The notes under the pieces: model-generated
The model's input: only the letters and a program-made list of their open reading frames with translations
Databases searched by the model: none
What the model was told of the DNA's origin: nothing
Shown here: positions 24,655 to 34,789 of the stretch, piece by piece
How positions within the stretch are numbered: the first letter of the stretch is position 1
How the letters are laid out: each line of letters opens with the position of its first letter
Translations under genes and position numbers: made by a program
Assembly (NCBI GenBank): GCA_009731375.1
Contig: BJOX01000270.1
Location: forward strand, 394,818 to 458,817
DNA from: Paulinella micropora
Lineage: Eukaryota; Cercozoa; Imbricatea; Euglyphida
DNA length: 64,000 bases
Direction: 5' to 3'

Positions 24655-25269
24655 CGGCAGTATGTCAAGAACAAACGTACAATTAATAAAAAAAAAATAC
24701 AAGCAACGTGGTGCTGTAGTACGATTCCCCCTTTGATCTCCTTCTTCTTCTTATCATTATCATTATTATTATTATTATTCACAGGGAGATCGTAAGTACA
24801 TTGTCTTTTTTAATGACATACCCTTGTATAAGGCGGATATCCTATGATATAGTATTAGGGGGCCAGTCCTAATAGCTATATCCGAAGTCGAGGTGTATGT
24901 ACCCGACCCTGCGATATACCGACACAAGTAGAGATTGACCGTGCTCAGGTACGACAGTATATAATCTATCGTAAAAAATAATTTAATGAAAGTTTCAGAG
25001 AACATTTCATTTTCGAGAACATCATCCCAGGACTTGGAAAGGGTCATACCCGGGAACACCATCGCTCAATACACTAGCGATCCCCGTATACGGTGTAGTA
25101 TCATCGTCGATCGACCTTTCGCACTCGTATGTTGCGATCGAATGCCAAGTTATATCACTGAGTCTTTTTAATATTCATATTGATAACTGATGATGCATGA
25201 TCAAATCATGATACGCCGTGGGCAATCAATCAGTTTATTTGAGACGCATAAAGAAAAATAGTTTCTTTG
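24425..25269 (-). other. Retrotransposon 3' non-coding region
   Basis: About 845 bp between the pol stop and the polypurine tract, with no plausible gene. It contains a ~35-base homopolymer T run (~24618-24654) and a short TTC/TTA microsatellite. Confidence 0.6.
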
Positions 25270-28200
25270 TCACTGCCTTCGTCGTCTGGCGCGGATTTCT
25301 TTGCCTGGTGGAGGACCACCAACAAAAGTCAGATCGAACTTTGACTGTTCGAGAATGTCCCAGATCTTATTAGGGATTCCGCCCAACGATAATTCAAAAG
25401 GGACATCAAGCACTCCTCTTGGCAGTGTCTGAATGGTCCACGCAGTGTAATCCTTGTCTCTGGGAGTAATTGTATCATCCCATGTCTCGAGACTTTTTGC
25501 GTCTTTATATACTGGCAGATAATGTCTTGCCTTTGGATCCTCAACCGGGTCCATACTTCTCCAGAACTGGAGTATCGGTTGTACTATCTTTGCGGCTGAT
25601 GATATTTTGAGTGTCCGTGTGACACGCATCTGTCGTGGGACCGCCACGACCCGCATCAAGTATAAGTCTGAGAGAGTGTCATCAGCGACATGTTGTTCCG
25701 CTGGTCTCATCAGATAGAAAACATTTTTCACCCATGCGATGGTTGCTATCGCATCGCCTTCCTTCCATCGCTCATGGACAATCTCAACGTTGCCCGCGTT
25801 TGGGTCAGTGTCCGTCCCCTCCTCCTCCTGGTGGACGTCCTTTGATCTCATCGACCTCATCGCCTTCCTCGGTTGGTCGTTGATAAGATCATTCCGCGCT
25901 CTCCTTAGCTGCGCCTCTGTGATCTTCTCCTTCTTTCCGCTATGCTCTCGCGGAGACTTGGACTGAGTCCCCACCGCGCTTATGCGGTCAGTCTTCTCCT
26001 TGCTGTCCACCTCACTCTCCTCCTTCTCAGCTATCGGTGCCCGATAAGCATCGTCTTGGTCTATGCCAGCCTCCTTGTGGATGGGCGGCACCTCTTTGAA
26101 ATCATCCTTCATCCGTTTTAACGCCTCCTCAACGGATTCATCTTCCAGTAAGAAGGGATCATACTTAATCAGCCTTCTTACATTCACAATTTGCACCTTC
26201 CCTCTACCCCTGATCTTGTAATTCAGAGGTCCCGTCTGTTCCATAATCTGATAAGGTCCTTTCCAGTGAGTGAACAGCTTAGAGCTGACTCCCTTCGGGA
26301 CTTGAGGATGGTACAATAGTACAATATCCCCGACCTGGAACTTGATCTGATCCAAGTGCGCTTGTCGCACCCCTTCAGCATCAGTCTTTCGGCGCTCCGC
26401 CTCTCTATGCGCCCTGACTATTTGTTCCGCCTCCATCTTCACTCTAAGTCTCATCCCAAACAACTCATCCGCATCCGCCCAAGTGTCTTTTGGGTGAAGG
26501 AGCGAAGTCGGGATATCAGGCTCACGCCCATATACTAACTGATATGGCGAGATTGAGCTCTTCGAGCCTCCTAACGCCGTAGAGGGTAGACAGTTCATTG
26601 CAAACGCAAATGATGGTGCTGCCTCGACCCATGCTCTTTGATTCTCCTTCTTCGTGCAATACATCTTTAGCGAGGCTTTGAGGGGTCTGTGTACCCGCTC
26701 GATTTTCCCATTTGCTCGCGGGTTATAGGCAGTAACATATTGCCATTTCATCCCGTAATACTTAGATAGTTTGTCGATGACCTCGTTATTAAAGTCCGAG
26801 CCTCGATCAGAACATATCTTTCTTGGTACTCCGATCTGTGAGATGATCCTATCGATCAGCGCCTCGGCCGTCGTCTTGCCGGTAACGTCTTTGACAGGGA
26901 TGATCCACACATAGTTGGTGGCTCTGTCAATAGCCGTAAGGAGGTATTTGTAACCATCCTTCGATTCTGGGAAAGGTCCCACATGATCAATGTGTATAAA
27001 CTCAAACATCCCCGCATGAAGAGGAAATTCGCCAATCAGGCCGAAATTTGCCTTCAGTGGTGTTTTGTTTATCTTGCACGGGATGCATGCATCCACCGCC
27101 TGATCTATCTCCTCCTTCATCTTCTTCCACCAGAATCGCCTCGCTACGAACATATGAGTTCGTTGTCGACCCGGATGCGCCAAAAGTGGGCAATTGTGGG
27201 CTGCGACAAATATAAATCGTCTCAGACTCTCCGGTACCCAAAGGGTCCATTTGTCCGGCTGTGACGCATAGCGACCGTGAAGGCCCTTGTACCACAGTAG
27301 ACCATCTCTCCATCCCATCTCCTTCATCTGATCTTTGATCGCTTTCGTCATCCGTAGCTCATCCGGGTTCTGATATAACTGTATCAGTTCTTTAAACTCC
27401 GGATCTTGAGCCTGTTGTTGCCTCCATGCGGTAGGCGAGGCTATATGGATAGTACCATCTTCTAGCCGTACCCCGATTCTTTCCGGGTCATCGTCTAGGT
27501 CACTTCTCCGCTCTTGAGGAGGCTCCGCATAAACTTCCTGCGTCTCCTCTTCCTCTCTTATGTTCGCCTTCGCATTCTCATATACCTCATAGGACCACTC
27601 AGCGTCCTCCTGGGTATGTAGCTCACAACATATCCCGTGATCCGGGCCTTGTGGACTGTACCGTAGACCTGTGCGGTCATATCGGACTCCACTCGCCATC
27701 TCCATCGCCTCAATGTGGCTGACCTCATACACCTTGTCAGTGGACAAGTCTTCCATCTCCACCGTGGACACCAACGCCGATACTTCTGAGTTAAACTCTA
27801 GCCTAGAGAGGCTATCAGCGACCACATTTCGCTTTCCCGGTAGATGGACCATTGTAAAATCGAAACAAGACAAGAACGCTTGCCACCGCGCCAGCCGTCC
27901 CGTCTGTTCATGATTCATCAACCATAACAGGTTATGATGATCAGTTCTGACAGTAAATTGAGGTCCTCCCCACAAATACTCTCTGAGCCTCTTGAGGGCC
28001 CATACTACCGCCAACGCCTCTCTTTGCCTTGTGCAATAGTTTCTCTCCGCCGCACACAACTTCCTACTAATAAACATGATTGGGCGTAATTTCTTCTCCT
28101 CATCCTCTTGTTGTAATACAGCCCCAATCGCAAACTTAGATGCGTCTGTATCGACTACGAATTGTTTCGTAAAGTCGGGCATCGTTAACACCAGTCCTCC

Positions 28201-31050
28201 GTCTTTCGGGTCTTTGTAAATAAGATCTTTGAGCGCATGAAACGCTTGCAAAGCCTCTTCGCCCCACTTCTCAAAGTCTCCAAAATCTATCATTTTCTCC
28301 AACTTAGCCCGTGTTGCACCCCAATCGGGTATAAACTGGCTATAGTATTGCGCCATCGCAAGGAATGAGTGCAATTCAGTGCGGTTCTTCGGTATCGGTC
28401 GATTCATAATCTCCTCCCTCTTCTCTTTGGATATCGAGACTCGATTATGGGAGATCTCGTACCCTAAGTATGTCACACTCGTCTTGGCAAGTTGACACTT
28501 CTTTAGATTGCACTTCAGGCCAAAAGCTCCGATGCGCCTGAATATATCGGACAAATGATCGATATGCTCCTCCATTGTGTTAGAGTATACGATAATGTCA
28601 TCGATATAGCAAAATGCATATTCTCCCGCCTTCTGTCCCCGCCTTCTCATAAAGCCACCGTCAGACAAATCATCGTACTGACTGCTCAACATCTTCTGCA
28701 TCGCCTTCTGGAAAAGTCCTGGGGCTTGCTTGAGGCCCATCGGAAGCACTTTCCATTGGTATATTTCCATACCCACCACAAACGCCGTCAGCCATCTGGA
28801 CTTTTCCTCCAGTGGTATCTGCCAGAAGCCATTCTTAAGGTCAATGACCGAATAGAATTTTGCATTCCGCAGTACTCTCCTTCCTTCTTCTAATGTCGGG
28901 AGAGGATTTCTCTCTTCCTCCAGCACCTTGTTAACACGAGCATAGTTAACTGTCAGGCGCCATTCTCCTCCTGGCTTCGGCACTATTCTCGGTTGTGAGA
29001 CTATTGGAGATGTTGATCTCTCAATAAAGTCCTCATTGAGCAGCTGTCTTGCTAGCTCCTCCGCTATCTTCGCCTCATGTATACTCAAATTCGCCCTTCG
29101 TGGTGCCGGTGACGGCTCCGCACCCGGTATTTTGTAAATAACCGCAGTGAAATCTTCAGGCTTGACACCACCTGCATGTGGAGGGTCAAAAATTTCCTTG
29201 TTCGCCTCTAATTTGGCTTTTAAAAGCTCCTTCTCCTTCTCCGTGCCTACTCCTTCTTCCAATATTTTCCGCACCGCCTCTTGAAAATCTTCATCAGACA
29301 ACTGCTTATGCTGCTTGAGGGGTTCTCTGTCCTCCTCCAAGCCTACGTCCTCTTCCGAGACATCATCTAGGCCCGTCTTTTCATACGTGACCGTGTCCGG
29401 CTCATCATCTTTACCGAGCTCCACCAGCATGTCAATGAGTCTCGCGTATTGCAAAGGAGCTTTACGGGTGTAAAAACCATCAAAGCATGTGAATGCTTGC
29501 GGTATCAATTTCAACTTGTCGAGGTCTCTGAGCTTCCGCTTGTATGCACTGCTCTGCTCACGAGTTCCCATACGACAAGCCACCACTAGCTGTTGCTTGC
29601 GAGAGGGTACCGGTATAGGATGATCAATAAGCCGGTCCCTTATTTCCTGCGCCCATATCGCCTTCTCATTATATGGCAGGATAATAGTATACGGCTTATT
29701 ATTTTCGAATAAAGTCCGTAAGCATTTCTTCACTTCAGACAGTGAACGCGGCCACGTGGGCTCGTCACCCCAGAAATCAGTAATAAAACTTTTAATAGTT
29801 TCTGGTGGAGTATCCGGGATTCGCCCCGTTCTCCTTGGTACAAACGCCTCCCTTTTTTCTTCTCCTACTTTCGCATGGAAACAGTATCCGTTAGTAATAT
29901 GGACATCTGTTCCTACTCCTTCCGCGAATCTCGCCAACGACGGGCTTCTTTGTGCGACACATATAATCTCCTCCTTTCGCTTCTCGATTAAGTCATCAAT
30001 AGACTTTTTGTCCCAATGGCATGTCGGAACTGTGACAGTGCACACTTGGGATTCCCAATTGTCGGTCCAGGACAGTTCATCCGGTCTTACGACATGGGGG
30101 TGAACGTACACCTCAAGTGCCTCATGTGCGATGGCCATCTTTTTGTGATCCGTCGCTAGACTCAGCTCATAAGCCTCATAAGAGTCAGTAGCGTTGAAGG
30201 GATCAATATCGTTCTCTTCTCCTCTTTTTACTCCATATATCACTCGCCGTGCGGCGCAATCAATCACAGCCCCCATCGTAGCCAATTGGTCATACGATAG
30301 TAATATTGACCCGTGGTAACCGGGGACGACATAGAGGTCCATACGGTATACTCGTGCGGATTTCAATTTAAAGGTCAGTGTGATGATTCCCGTGATATCC
30401 GTCCGGCTGCTCACTCCTTTGAGAGTGCCCGTTGACTTTTTCATATTTCCGTCCACCCAGTCCCGGTATCGATTAAAAAACTTCCGGCCGACAATATTAA
30501 TATTCGCCATCGTATCATTACCAACTTTTAATATTGTCTTCAATGTTTCACAATAAAGTTCCGTATAACACAGAGCATCGGGCCTGTGTATATTGGCTGC
30601 GAGAACAAGAACTTTACGTTCCAAATTTTGGAGTCTTGTCTCTAAGTTTTTCAACTCCTCCTTCTTCTCCTCCTGCTTCACCTCATTAACATTTTTATTA
30701 TTCTGCGGTACTGGTGCGTTTACTATTTGAGCGACATTGTCTTGTGGTACTTGAGTACACACATTGTCTTTTTGCTCGCCACCCGCCGCGACCGTAGACA
30801 TTGAGTCTGTTCGTGGTTGTTTGCTTGGCCGAGGCGATACGTCTGCCATTGGCCTCCTCGCCTCCATCGCAAGTCTCGCCTTCCTATTTGCATCAGTTAT
30901 CATTGGTAACCGTGCTGTATGAACGGGTATGAGACTACCTTGGGGCTGCAGTCTCTGTGTACCCACATCTTTGTTTTCACATAGAGGAAGCGTTGGCCCA
31001 GTCTGCACAACAGCATTAGAAAGCACTGTGACTTTAGGGTTAAACTTCAC
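25270..31050 (-). CDS. pol: Pol polyprotein (PR-RT-RH-IN plus extra C-terminal domain)
   Basis: 1,926 residues counted from a GTG at 31050; there is no ATG near the start and it is in frame with gag. Protease: NDTMA at 178-182 replaces the usual D-T/S-G, followed by a retropepsin-like ILLSYDQLATMGAVID. RT: PMGLKQAPG and catalytic YIDD at 815-818. RNase H: DTDAS from 967. Integrase: H1285/H1292/C1322/C1325 zinc site, then D1355, D1415 and E1451, which gives DD35E spacing. A GPY/F-like module HWKGPYQIME follows at ~1595. A charged linker leads to a C-terminal domain (~1770-1926) with VFYLMRPAEQ, DLYLMRVVAV and ILQFWRSMD, loosely BAH-like and possibly a chromatin-targeting module in place of a chromodomain (inference). 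It copies the element RNA into DNA and integrates it. Confidence 0.95.
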   Translation of the reverse strand: MKFNPKVTVLSNAVVQTGPTLPLCENKDVGTQRLQPQGSLIPVHTARLPMITDANRKARLAMEARRPMADVSPRPSKQPRTDSMSTVAAGGEQKDNVCTQVPQDNVAQIVNAPVPQNNKNVNEVKQEEKKEELKNLETRLQNLERKVLVLAANIHRPDALCYTELYCETLKTILKVGNDTMANINIVGRKFFNRYRDWVDGNMKKSTGTLKGVSSRTDITGIITLTFKLKSARVYRMDLYVVPGYHGSILLSYDQLATMGAVIDCAARRVIYGVKRGEENDIDPFNATDSYEAYELSLATDHKKMAIAHEALEVYVHPHVVRPDELSWTDNWESQVCTVTVPTCHWDKKSIDDLIEKRKEEIICVAQRSPSLARFAEGVGTDVHITNGYCFHAKVGEEKREAFVPRRTGRIPDTPPETIKSFITDFWGDEPTWPRSLSEVKKCLRTLFENNKPYTIILPYNEKAIWAQEIRDRLIDHPIPVPSRKQQLVVACRMGTREQSSAYKRKLRDLDKLKLIPQAFTCFDGFYTRKAPLQYARLIDMLVELGKDDEPDTVTYEKTGLDDVSEEDVGLEEDREPLKQHKQLSDEDFQEAVRKILEEGVGTEKEKELLKAKLEANKEIFDPPHAGGVKPEDFTAVIYKIPGAEPSPAPRRANLSIHEAKIAEELARQLLNEDFIERSTSPIVSQPRIVPKPGGEWRLTVNYARVNKVLEEERNPLPTLEEGRRVLRNAKFYSVIDLKNGFWQIPLEEKSRWLTAFVVGMEIYQWKVLPMGLKQAPGLFQKAMQKMLSSQYDDLSDGGFMRRRGQKAGEYAFCYIDDIIVYSNTMEEHIDHLSDIFRRIGAFGLKCNLKKCQLAKTSVTYLGYEISHNRVSISKEKREEIMNRPIPKNRTELHSFLAMAQYYSQFIPDWGATRAKLEKMIDFGDFEKWGEEALQAFHALKDLIYKDPKDGGLVLTMPDFTKQFVVDTDASKFAIGAVLQQEDEEKKLRPIMFISRKLCAAERNYCTRQREALAVVWALKRLREYLWGGPQFTVRTDHHNLLWLMNHEQTGRLARWQAFLSCFDFTMVHLPGKRNVVADSLSRLEFNSEVSALVSTVEMEDLSTDKVYEVSHIEAMEMASGVRYDRTGLRYSPQGPDHGICCELHTQEDAEWSYEVYENAKANIREEEETQEVYAEPPQERRSDLDDDPERIGVRLEDGTIHIASPTAWRQQQAQDPEFKELIQLYQNPDELRMTKAIKDQMKEMGWRDGLLWYKGLHGRYASQPDKWTLWVPESLRRFIFVAAHNCPLLAHPGRQRTHMFVARRFWWKKMKEEIDQAVDACIPCKINKTPLKANFGLIGEFPLHAGMFEFIHIDHVGPFPESKDGYKYLLTAIDRATNYVWIIPVKDVTGKTTAEALIDRIISQIGVPRKICSDRGSDFNNEVIDKLSKYYGMKWQYVTAYNPRANGKIERVHRPLKASLKMYCTKKENQRAWVEAAPSFAFAMNCLPSTALGGSKSSISPYQLVYGREPDIPTSLLHPKDTWADADELFGMRLRVKMEAEQIVRAHREAERRKTDAEGVRQAHLDQIKFQVGDIVLLYHPQVPKGVSSKLFTHWKGPYQIMEQTGPLNYKIRGRGKVQIVNVRRLIKYDPFLLEDESVEEALKRMKDDFKEVPPIHKEAGIDQDDAYRAPIAEKEESEVDSKEKTDRISAVGTQSKSPREHSGKKEKITEAQLRRARNDLINDQPRKAMRSMRSKDVHQEEEGTDTDPNAGNVEIVHERWKEGDAIATIAWVKNVFYLMRPAEQHVADDTLSDLYLMRVVAVPRQMRVTRTLKISSAAKIVQPILQFWRSMDPVEDPKARHYLPVYKDAKSLETWDDTITPRDKDYTAWTIQTLPRGVLDVPFELSLGGIPNKIWDILEQSKFDLTFVGGPPPGKEIRARRRRQ

Positions 31051-31083
31051 AGTCTTCTCCTTCCTCTCTTCTTCCCCCTCCAG

Positions 31084-31089
31084 TCATTC
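31084..31089 (-). promoter_or_regulatory. Candidate gag-pol readthrough stop (TGA CTG)
   Basis: The minus strand reads GAA TGA CTG GAG. The TGA is the only stop between gag and pol, which share a frame. UGA followed by CU is a known leaky context in eukaryotes; actual readthrough is inferred. The feature spans the TGA and the preceding codon. Confidence 0.6.
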
Positions 31090-33762
31090 CACCACCTCGA
31101 AACGATTACCTTGAGTAGTGTCCGGGTAGGATGACGTATCGGTCTCCGAGGCAGTGTTGTAGGCCTGAGCTCGACCGAAATTTGGGTTGGAGCTTGCCCA
31201 CGAGCCTCCTCCTCCTCTGGGTGGGGGGGCTGGAGCTCGAACAGCTCTCCCTCCATAAGGGGTATATCCCCGACCTCCTCCTCTTCCTCTCTGAGGGGTT
31301 CCCTGCCACCTCGAGGCTCCTCTCCATGTTCCTCCTCCTCCTCCTCCTCCTCCTCCTCCTCCTCGTCCTCCTGCTCCTGCTCCTCCTTCTCGTCCTCTTT
31401 GAGAGGCCTTTAAGTTCTTTTGTCTCTCCCTTTCCTCCTTCTTCTCCTTCATCCTCTTCATGTAGGTAATGATTGCCTCTCGTAACTCCTCATCATCACA
31501 CATATTGGCATACCAACCTTCGTTCACAGCGGCAATCTGAAGCATATTGAAAAGGCCCGGTTCCTTGCCTTCCGTCCTGCTCAGAAAATTTGCCCTTGCT
31601 GTTGGGTTCTGCCTATCATGATTGAAAGAGCAGTCTCTGTTCTCCATCTGTGCCTTACACTGCAAGCCCGCGAACCACCTCCAACATGCGGTCTTCAGGT
31701 CTGGCTCTCTCTGTCTCTTCCAACCGGCAACTCTGTTTGTGTACGTGGCTTGTGCGCCAACAGGTACACCGCCTGCCTGTGCCGTATGTGCCTCCGTGAG
31801 CGAGTCCATGTTTGAGCATGCACTCATCACTTCTTGAAACAGTGCTGACGGAGCAACGCTTTGAACCGTATTTTCGAACACGTGTGTCTCGAGGAAGTTC
31901 TTGGACTTCACTGAGCTAAACGTCGAGCATTGTTGTATGAGCTGAGTAAGCTTACTCGGGTTAACTGTGTGTAACGCCGAAAAGAAATAGAGGATGATCG
32001 ACTTGCGGCCATAGAATAGCCCATAGGAGGAAACTACCTCCGTAAGGGTCGCCGCCAAGCCAACAGCACTCCTCAAACTCATCGCCACTGTCTCAAAGAT
32101 TTCAAATCCTATGAGAGTACCAGTGCAGAGATGCTGGTATCCATGAGATTGAAAATATGAAATGAGTGTGGCCACCGCCAGTTCACACTGAGCGTCTAGG
32201 CCTGTTGCATTGTTTCTCTTAATCTCCTCCTTCTTTCTCAAAAACTTGTACTGTGTCAGATCAAATCCCTCCGAGACTAGAGATTGGTCAAAAACAGTAA
32301 CAAGGGCCTCGTATTCCTGCGTTTCGTCGCAAGGAAAAGCCTTCATGCAGGCATTGATCTCTTTGAGCTTGCTCAAAAGCGAAGCATCAGAGTCTTTGTC
32401 TGAGCTCGTCTTGGCATATAGCATGAGACTTGCCACTCCTCCTTTCTTCCCCTTGAAGGCATTTATGATGTTCTGTCTGTCCTTCTTCTCCGTGTTTGTG
32501 ACCACCACCGTAGTTGAGCCCGAGGGTGCAGGGGCTGGTGGGGCAGGAGCTGGTGGGGTCAAATATGTCGGAGGGTGTGTCTTTGCACCACTCACTTTTG
32601 CTTTCATTCTTTCCAGTCTCATCGTCTTCTCGAACTCCTCATTCTCTTTCGCCTTCTTCTTCTCAGATATCACCAGCTTTTGAGCATGAGTGATAAAGGC
32701 CACCAATTCAGAAGCAGATCTGAGAAAATTATATTTCTCCACATATTGGTCAACACCTGCTTTGTTGGCGACCGGTGGTGCGTTACTAAGTGATTTAAGG
32801 ACAGAGTGATCCTTGGTAGGAATCCATCTCTTCCATGCCTCCTTGTGCAGTAACGCACCCATCAACAGTCTGATCTTGGTCAGAACTCTGTCGGTCTTCT
32901 CTAACTCATCAATCACAGGATGAGTTTCTCCTGCTGCCTTAATGCTTTTTTCCATCTCTGCCTTCCCCTCCTCCAAGGCCTTTATTTCCATTGTAAAAAA
33001 ATGAAATATGCCACTCGAGTTTTTCGAACCCAGATTGGTCTTCATTTTTGTTACATCGACTGCCTCCTGACCAGTCGCGAGGAATCTGGCCGTTGCTCTT
33101 GGGTTTGTGTACTGGAGGTAACCCTCACATCGTGGGCCGTATGTACGTTCCCAAATCAGGGTTTGAGTGTACACCCCAAAGATAGCATCGAGTAATTCAA
33201 GGTGGGTGTGTGTGTCCCCAAACTTGATATGCTGTATCTTCTTTCTCTCTTCTGGATCAGAGACCAGTTTGCCGAGGAGCTGTGCTGTGTTTGATAATAG
33301 GATATAGACATCCTTTTTAGCACGACTTTTCTCTCTTCTTTGATCCTGAGGGATCCACACATAGGTATCCTTCTCTACCCCCATCTTGTTATCAAACTCT
33401 TCTTTAGTGAGGTCATAGTGGTCTTGCACCCACTGTTGTTCCTCCACTGTGATCTCCTCTCCATCACTATGAATCAAGTCGATCATTTTTCGTCCTCCTC
33501 CTCCCGTGTAGGCAGGTGGTAAGGGATTACCATATGCTCCTCCTCCTCCCGTCTCTTCTTGTTCAAATCCTCCTTCATCTTCGTCTCCTCCATATCTTCC
33601 TTCATCATCCCAGCCCTCTTCTACTCCTCCTCCTACTCCTTCATCTCCTCCTCCTCCTTCATTCAATCCTCCTCCTCCTCCTCCTCCTCCTCCTGCTTCT
33701 TCTTCTTCTCTTCTTTGATCTGCCTCCGAGAATTCACTCACTTCGGCGGTCTCTGTCGACAT
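31084..33762 (-). CDS. gag: Gag-like polyprotein with CCCH finger and RGG tail
   Basis: 892 residues from the ATG at 33762 to TGA at 31086-31084. The N-terminus is acidic and Gly-rich, coded by GAG/GGA-type repeats. The middle is helical and capsid-like in position. Residues ~692-715 (31613-31690) form C-x8-C-x8-C-x3-H (CWRWFAGLQC...CSFNH), resembling a CCCH RNA-binding finger, not the CCHC knuckle usual for Ty3/gypsy Gag. Residues ~785-857 are Arg/Gly-rich (GGRGGGG, RGRGGGRGYTPYGG). It probably forms the particle and packages RNA. Pol follows in the same frame 33 nt after the stop. No ATG serves pol, so stop-codon readthrough is the likely expression route. Confidence 0.85.
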   Translation of the reverse strand: MSTETAEVSEFSEADQRREEEEAGGGGGGGGGLNEGGGGDEGVGGGVEEGWDDEGRYGGDEDEGGFEQEETGGGGAYGNPLPPAYTGGGGRKMIDLIHSDGEEITVEEQQWVQDHYDLTKEEFDNKMGVEKDTYVWIPQDQRREKSRAKKDVYILLSNTAQLLGKLVSDPEERKKIQHIKFGDTHTHLELLDAIFGVYTQTLIWERTYGPRCEGYLQYTNPRATARFLATGQEAVDVTKMKTNLGSKNSSGIFHFFTMEIKALEEGKAEMEKSIKAAGETHPVIDELEKTDRVLTKIRLLMGALLHKEAWKRWIPTKDHSVLKSLSNAPPVANKAGVDQYVEKYNFLRSASELVAFITHAQKLVISEKKKAKENEEFEKTMRLERMKAKVSGAKTHPPTYLTPPAPAPPAPAPSGSTTVVVTNTEKKDRQNIINAFKGKKGGVASLMLYAKTSSDKDSDASLLSKLKEINACMKAFPCDETQEYEALVTVFDQSLVSEGFDLTQYKFLRKKEEIKRNNATGLDAQCELAVATLISYFQSHGYQHLCTGTLIGFEIFETVAMSLRSAVGLAATLTEVVSSYGLFYGRKSIILYFFSALHTVNPSKLTQLIQQCSTFSSVKSKNFLETHVFENTVQSVAPSALFQEVMSACSNMDSLTEAHTAQAGGVPVGAQATYTNRVAGWKRQREPDLKTACWRWFAGLQCKAQMENRDCSFNHDRQNPTARANFLSRTEGKEPGLFNMLQIAAVNEGWYANMCDDEELREAIITYMKRMKEKKEERERQKNLKASQRGREGGAGAGGRGGGGGGGGGGGTWRGASRWQGTPQRGRGGGRGYTPYGGRAVRAPAPPPRGGGGSWASSNPNFGRAQAYNTASETDTSSYPDTTQGNRFEVVE

Positions 33763-34530
33763 GATGTCGTAGTAGTGATCAACAGGAGGACAGTGTCAGC
33801 TCCTATGTTTGGTTTTTGTTCGTTTGTGTTCTGTTCCTCCTTCAGTCGATTGACTAGTGAAGAGAGAAACTAATAGAGAGGGTAGGATAAGATTCCCTGT
33901 CCTCTATGAAACACTGTTTGTATGTTTGTTTTTGTTTGAGAAAAATAGTCTTTGAGACTTTCTCCGATTTCTTGTTCTCCTTACTCAGATTACTTTCTCC
34001 TCCTTCTTTTCTATATTGTATCTAGTATGAGGCACTTGGACCTACACACAGATAGTAATAGAGAAGCTAGAAAAGCTCTCCTTGAGAAGTCGACAGTCGG
34101 TCGGATAGGTTCTCAGACCTACCTTTAGAAAACGATCAGAGATTTGCAAAAATACTCTGACGTATGTGTGAGATAATGCAGATAAATGCACAAACTAGAA
34201 GGGTAGAGTGTTGTGCTCCTGTCCCTATGCTTGTTTGTGTTTTGTGTGTGTTCCTTCACTCTTCTGTCCACCTCCTTCTTCTTGGTCTCTGTGTGAGAAC
34301 AGCAAGAACGACTGAGAGTTTGTATCTGATGTCTCCTTGTGAGCACACAAATACTGATTAGGCTAGAGGGTACGAGACACCTGCTTGAGACCAATCAAAT
34401 TATTTGTTTTGTGAAAGAGTTATGAGGGAGCTGTGTTGGAGTATTTGTTTTCGTCTGACGTCCCCGTGTGAGACAGGTCAGTGAAAATTCACTCTGTTGC
34501 CTGTGTGGCAAAGCAGAAAGAAATCACCCT
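33763..34530 (-). other. Retrotransposon 5' leader
   Basis: About 770 bp between the primer-binding site and the gag ATG. No long reading frame was recognised; packaging and translation-control signals would lie here but none could be identified. Confidence 0.6.
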
Positions 34531-34546
34531 AGTGATGTGGACTCCA
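34531..34546 (-). promoter_or_regulatory. tRNA primer-binding site candidate
   Basis: The minus strand reads TGGAGTCCACATCACT starting 2 nt after the 5' LTR. The leading TGG would pair with a tRNA CCA end. It is not the initiator-Met type; the tRNA could not be named. Confidence 0.6.
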
Positions 34547-34548
34547 AA

Positions 34549-34785
34549 TGTAATGCCCCCAACGATAGCTCGTAAAAAGTCGGTAATACAACCAAACACA
34601 GTCCTCAAGAATGATAATGATGTCTCGTTGTATTAGCTCAGTGAAGCCAAAAAGGAAAACTGCAACAGACCAGGAATAAAATGGCATCAGGTCCAATCCT
34701 GACAAATAATACTGAAAAACAAGCTGGTGCACCTGTCACCAGGAAAAGATATTTTTTACCGGCTATCCGGGGGGTGATGCCTACA
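34549..34785 (-). repeat. 5' LTR
   Basis: 237 bp. It differs from 24171-24407 at four sites (for example GATAAT for GAGAAT, CTGACA for CGGACA), about 98.3% identity. Confidence 0.95.
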
Positions 34786-34789
34786 CTTA
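34786..34789. other. Target-site duplication, right
   Basis: CTTA, matching the left flank. Confidence 0.75.

Larger units (their letters stand above)
24171..34785 (-). mobile_element. Complete Ty3/gypsy-like LTR retrotransposon
   Basis: 10,615 bp bounded by 237-bp LTRs and a 4-bp duplication. Minus-strand order is 5' LTR, PBS, leader of ~770 bp, gag, one TGA, pol (PR-RT-RH-IN plus extra C-terminal domain), ~860 bp non-coding, PPT, 3' LTR. Integrase after RNase H is the Ty3/gypsy order. Both ORFs are intact apart from the stop between them, and the LTRs differ at only 4 of 237 sites, so it may still be active. Confidence 0.93.
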
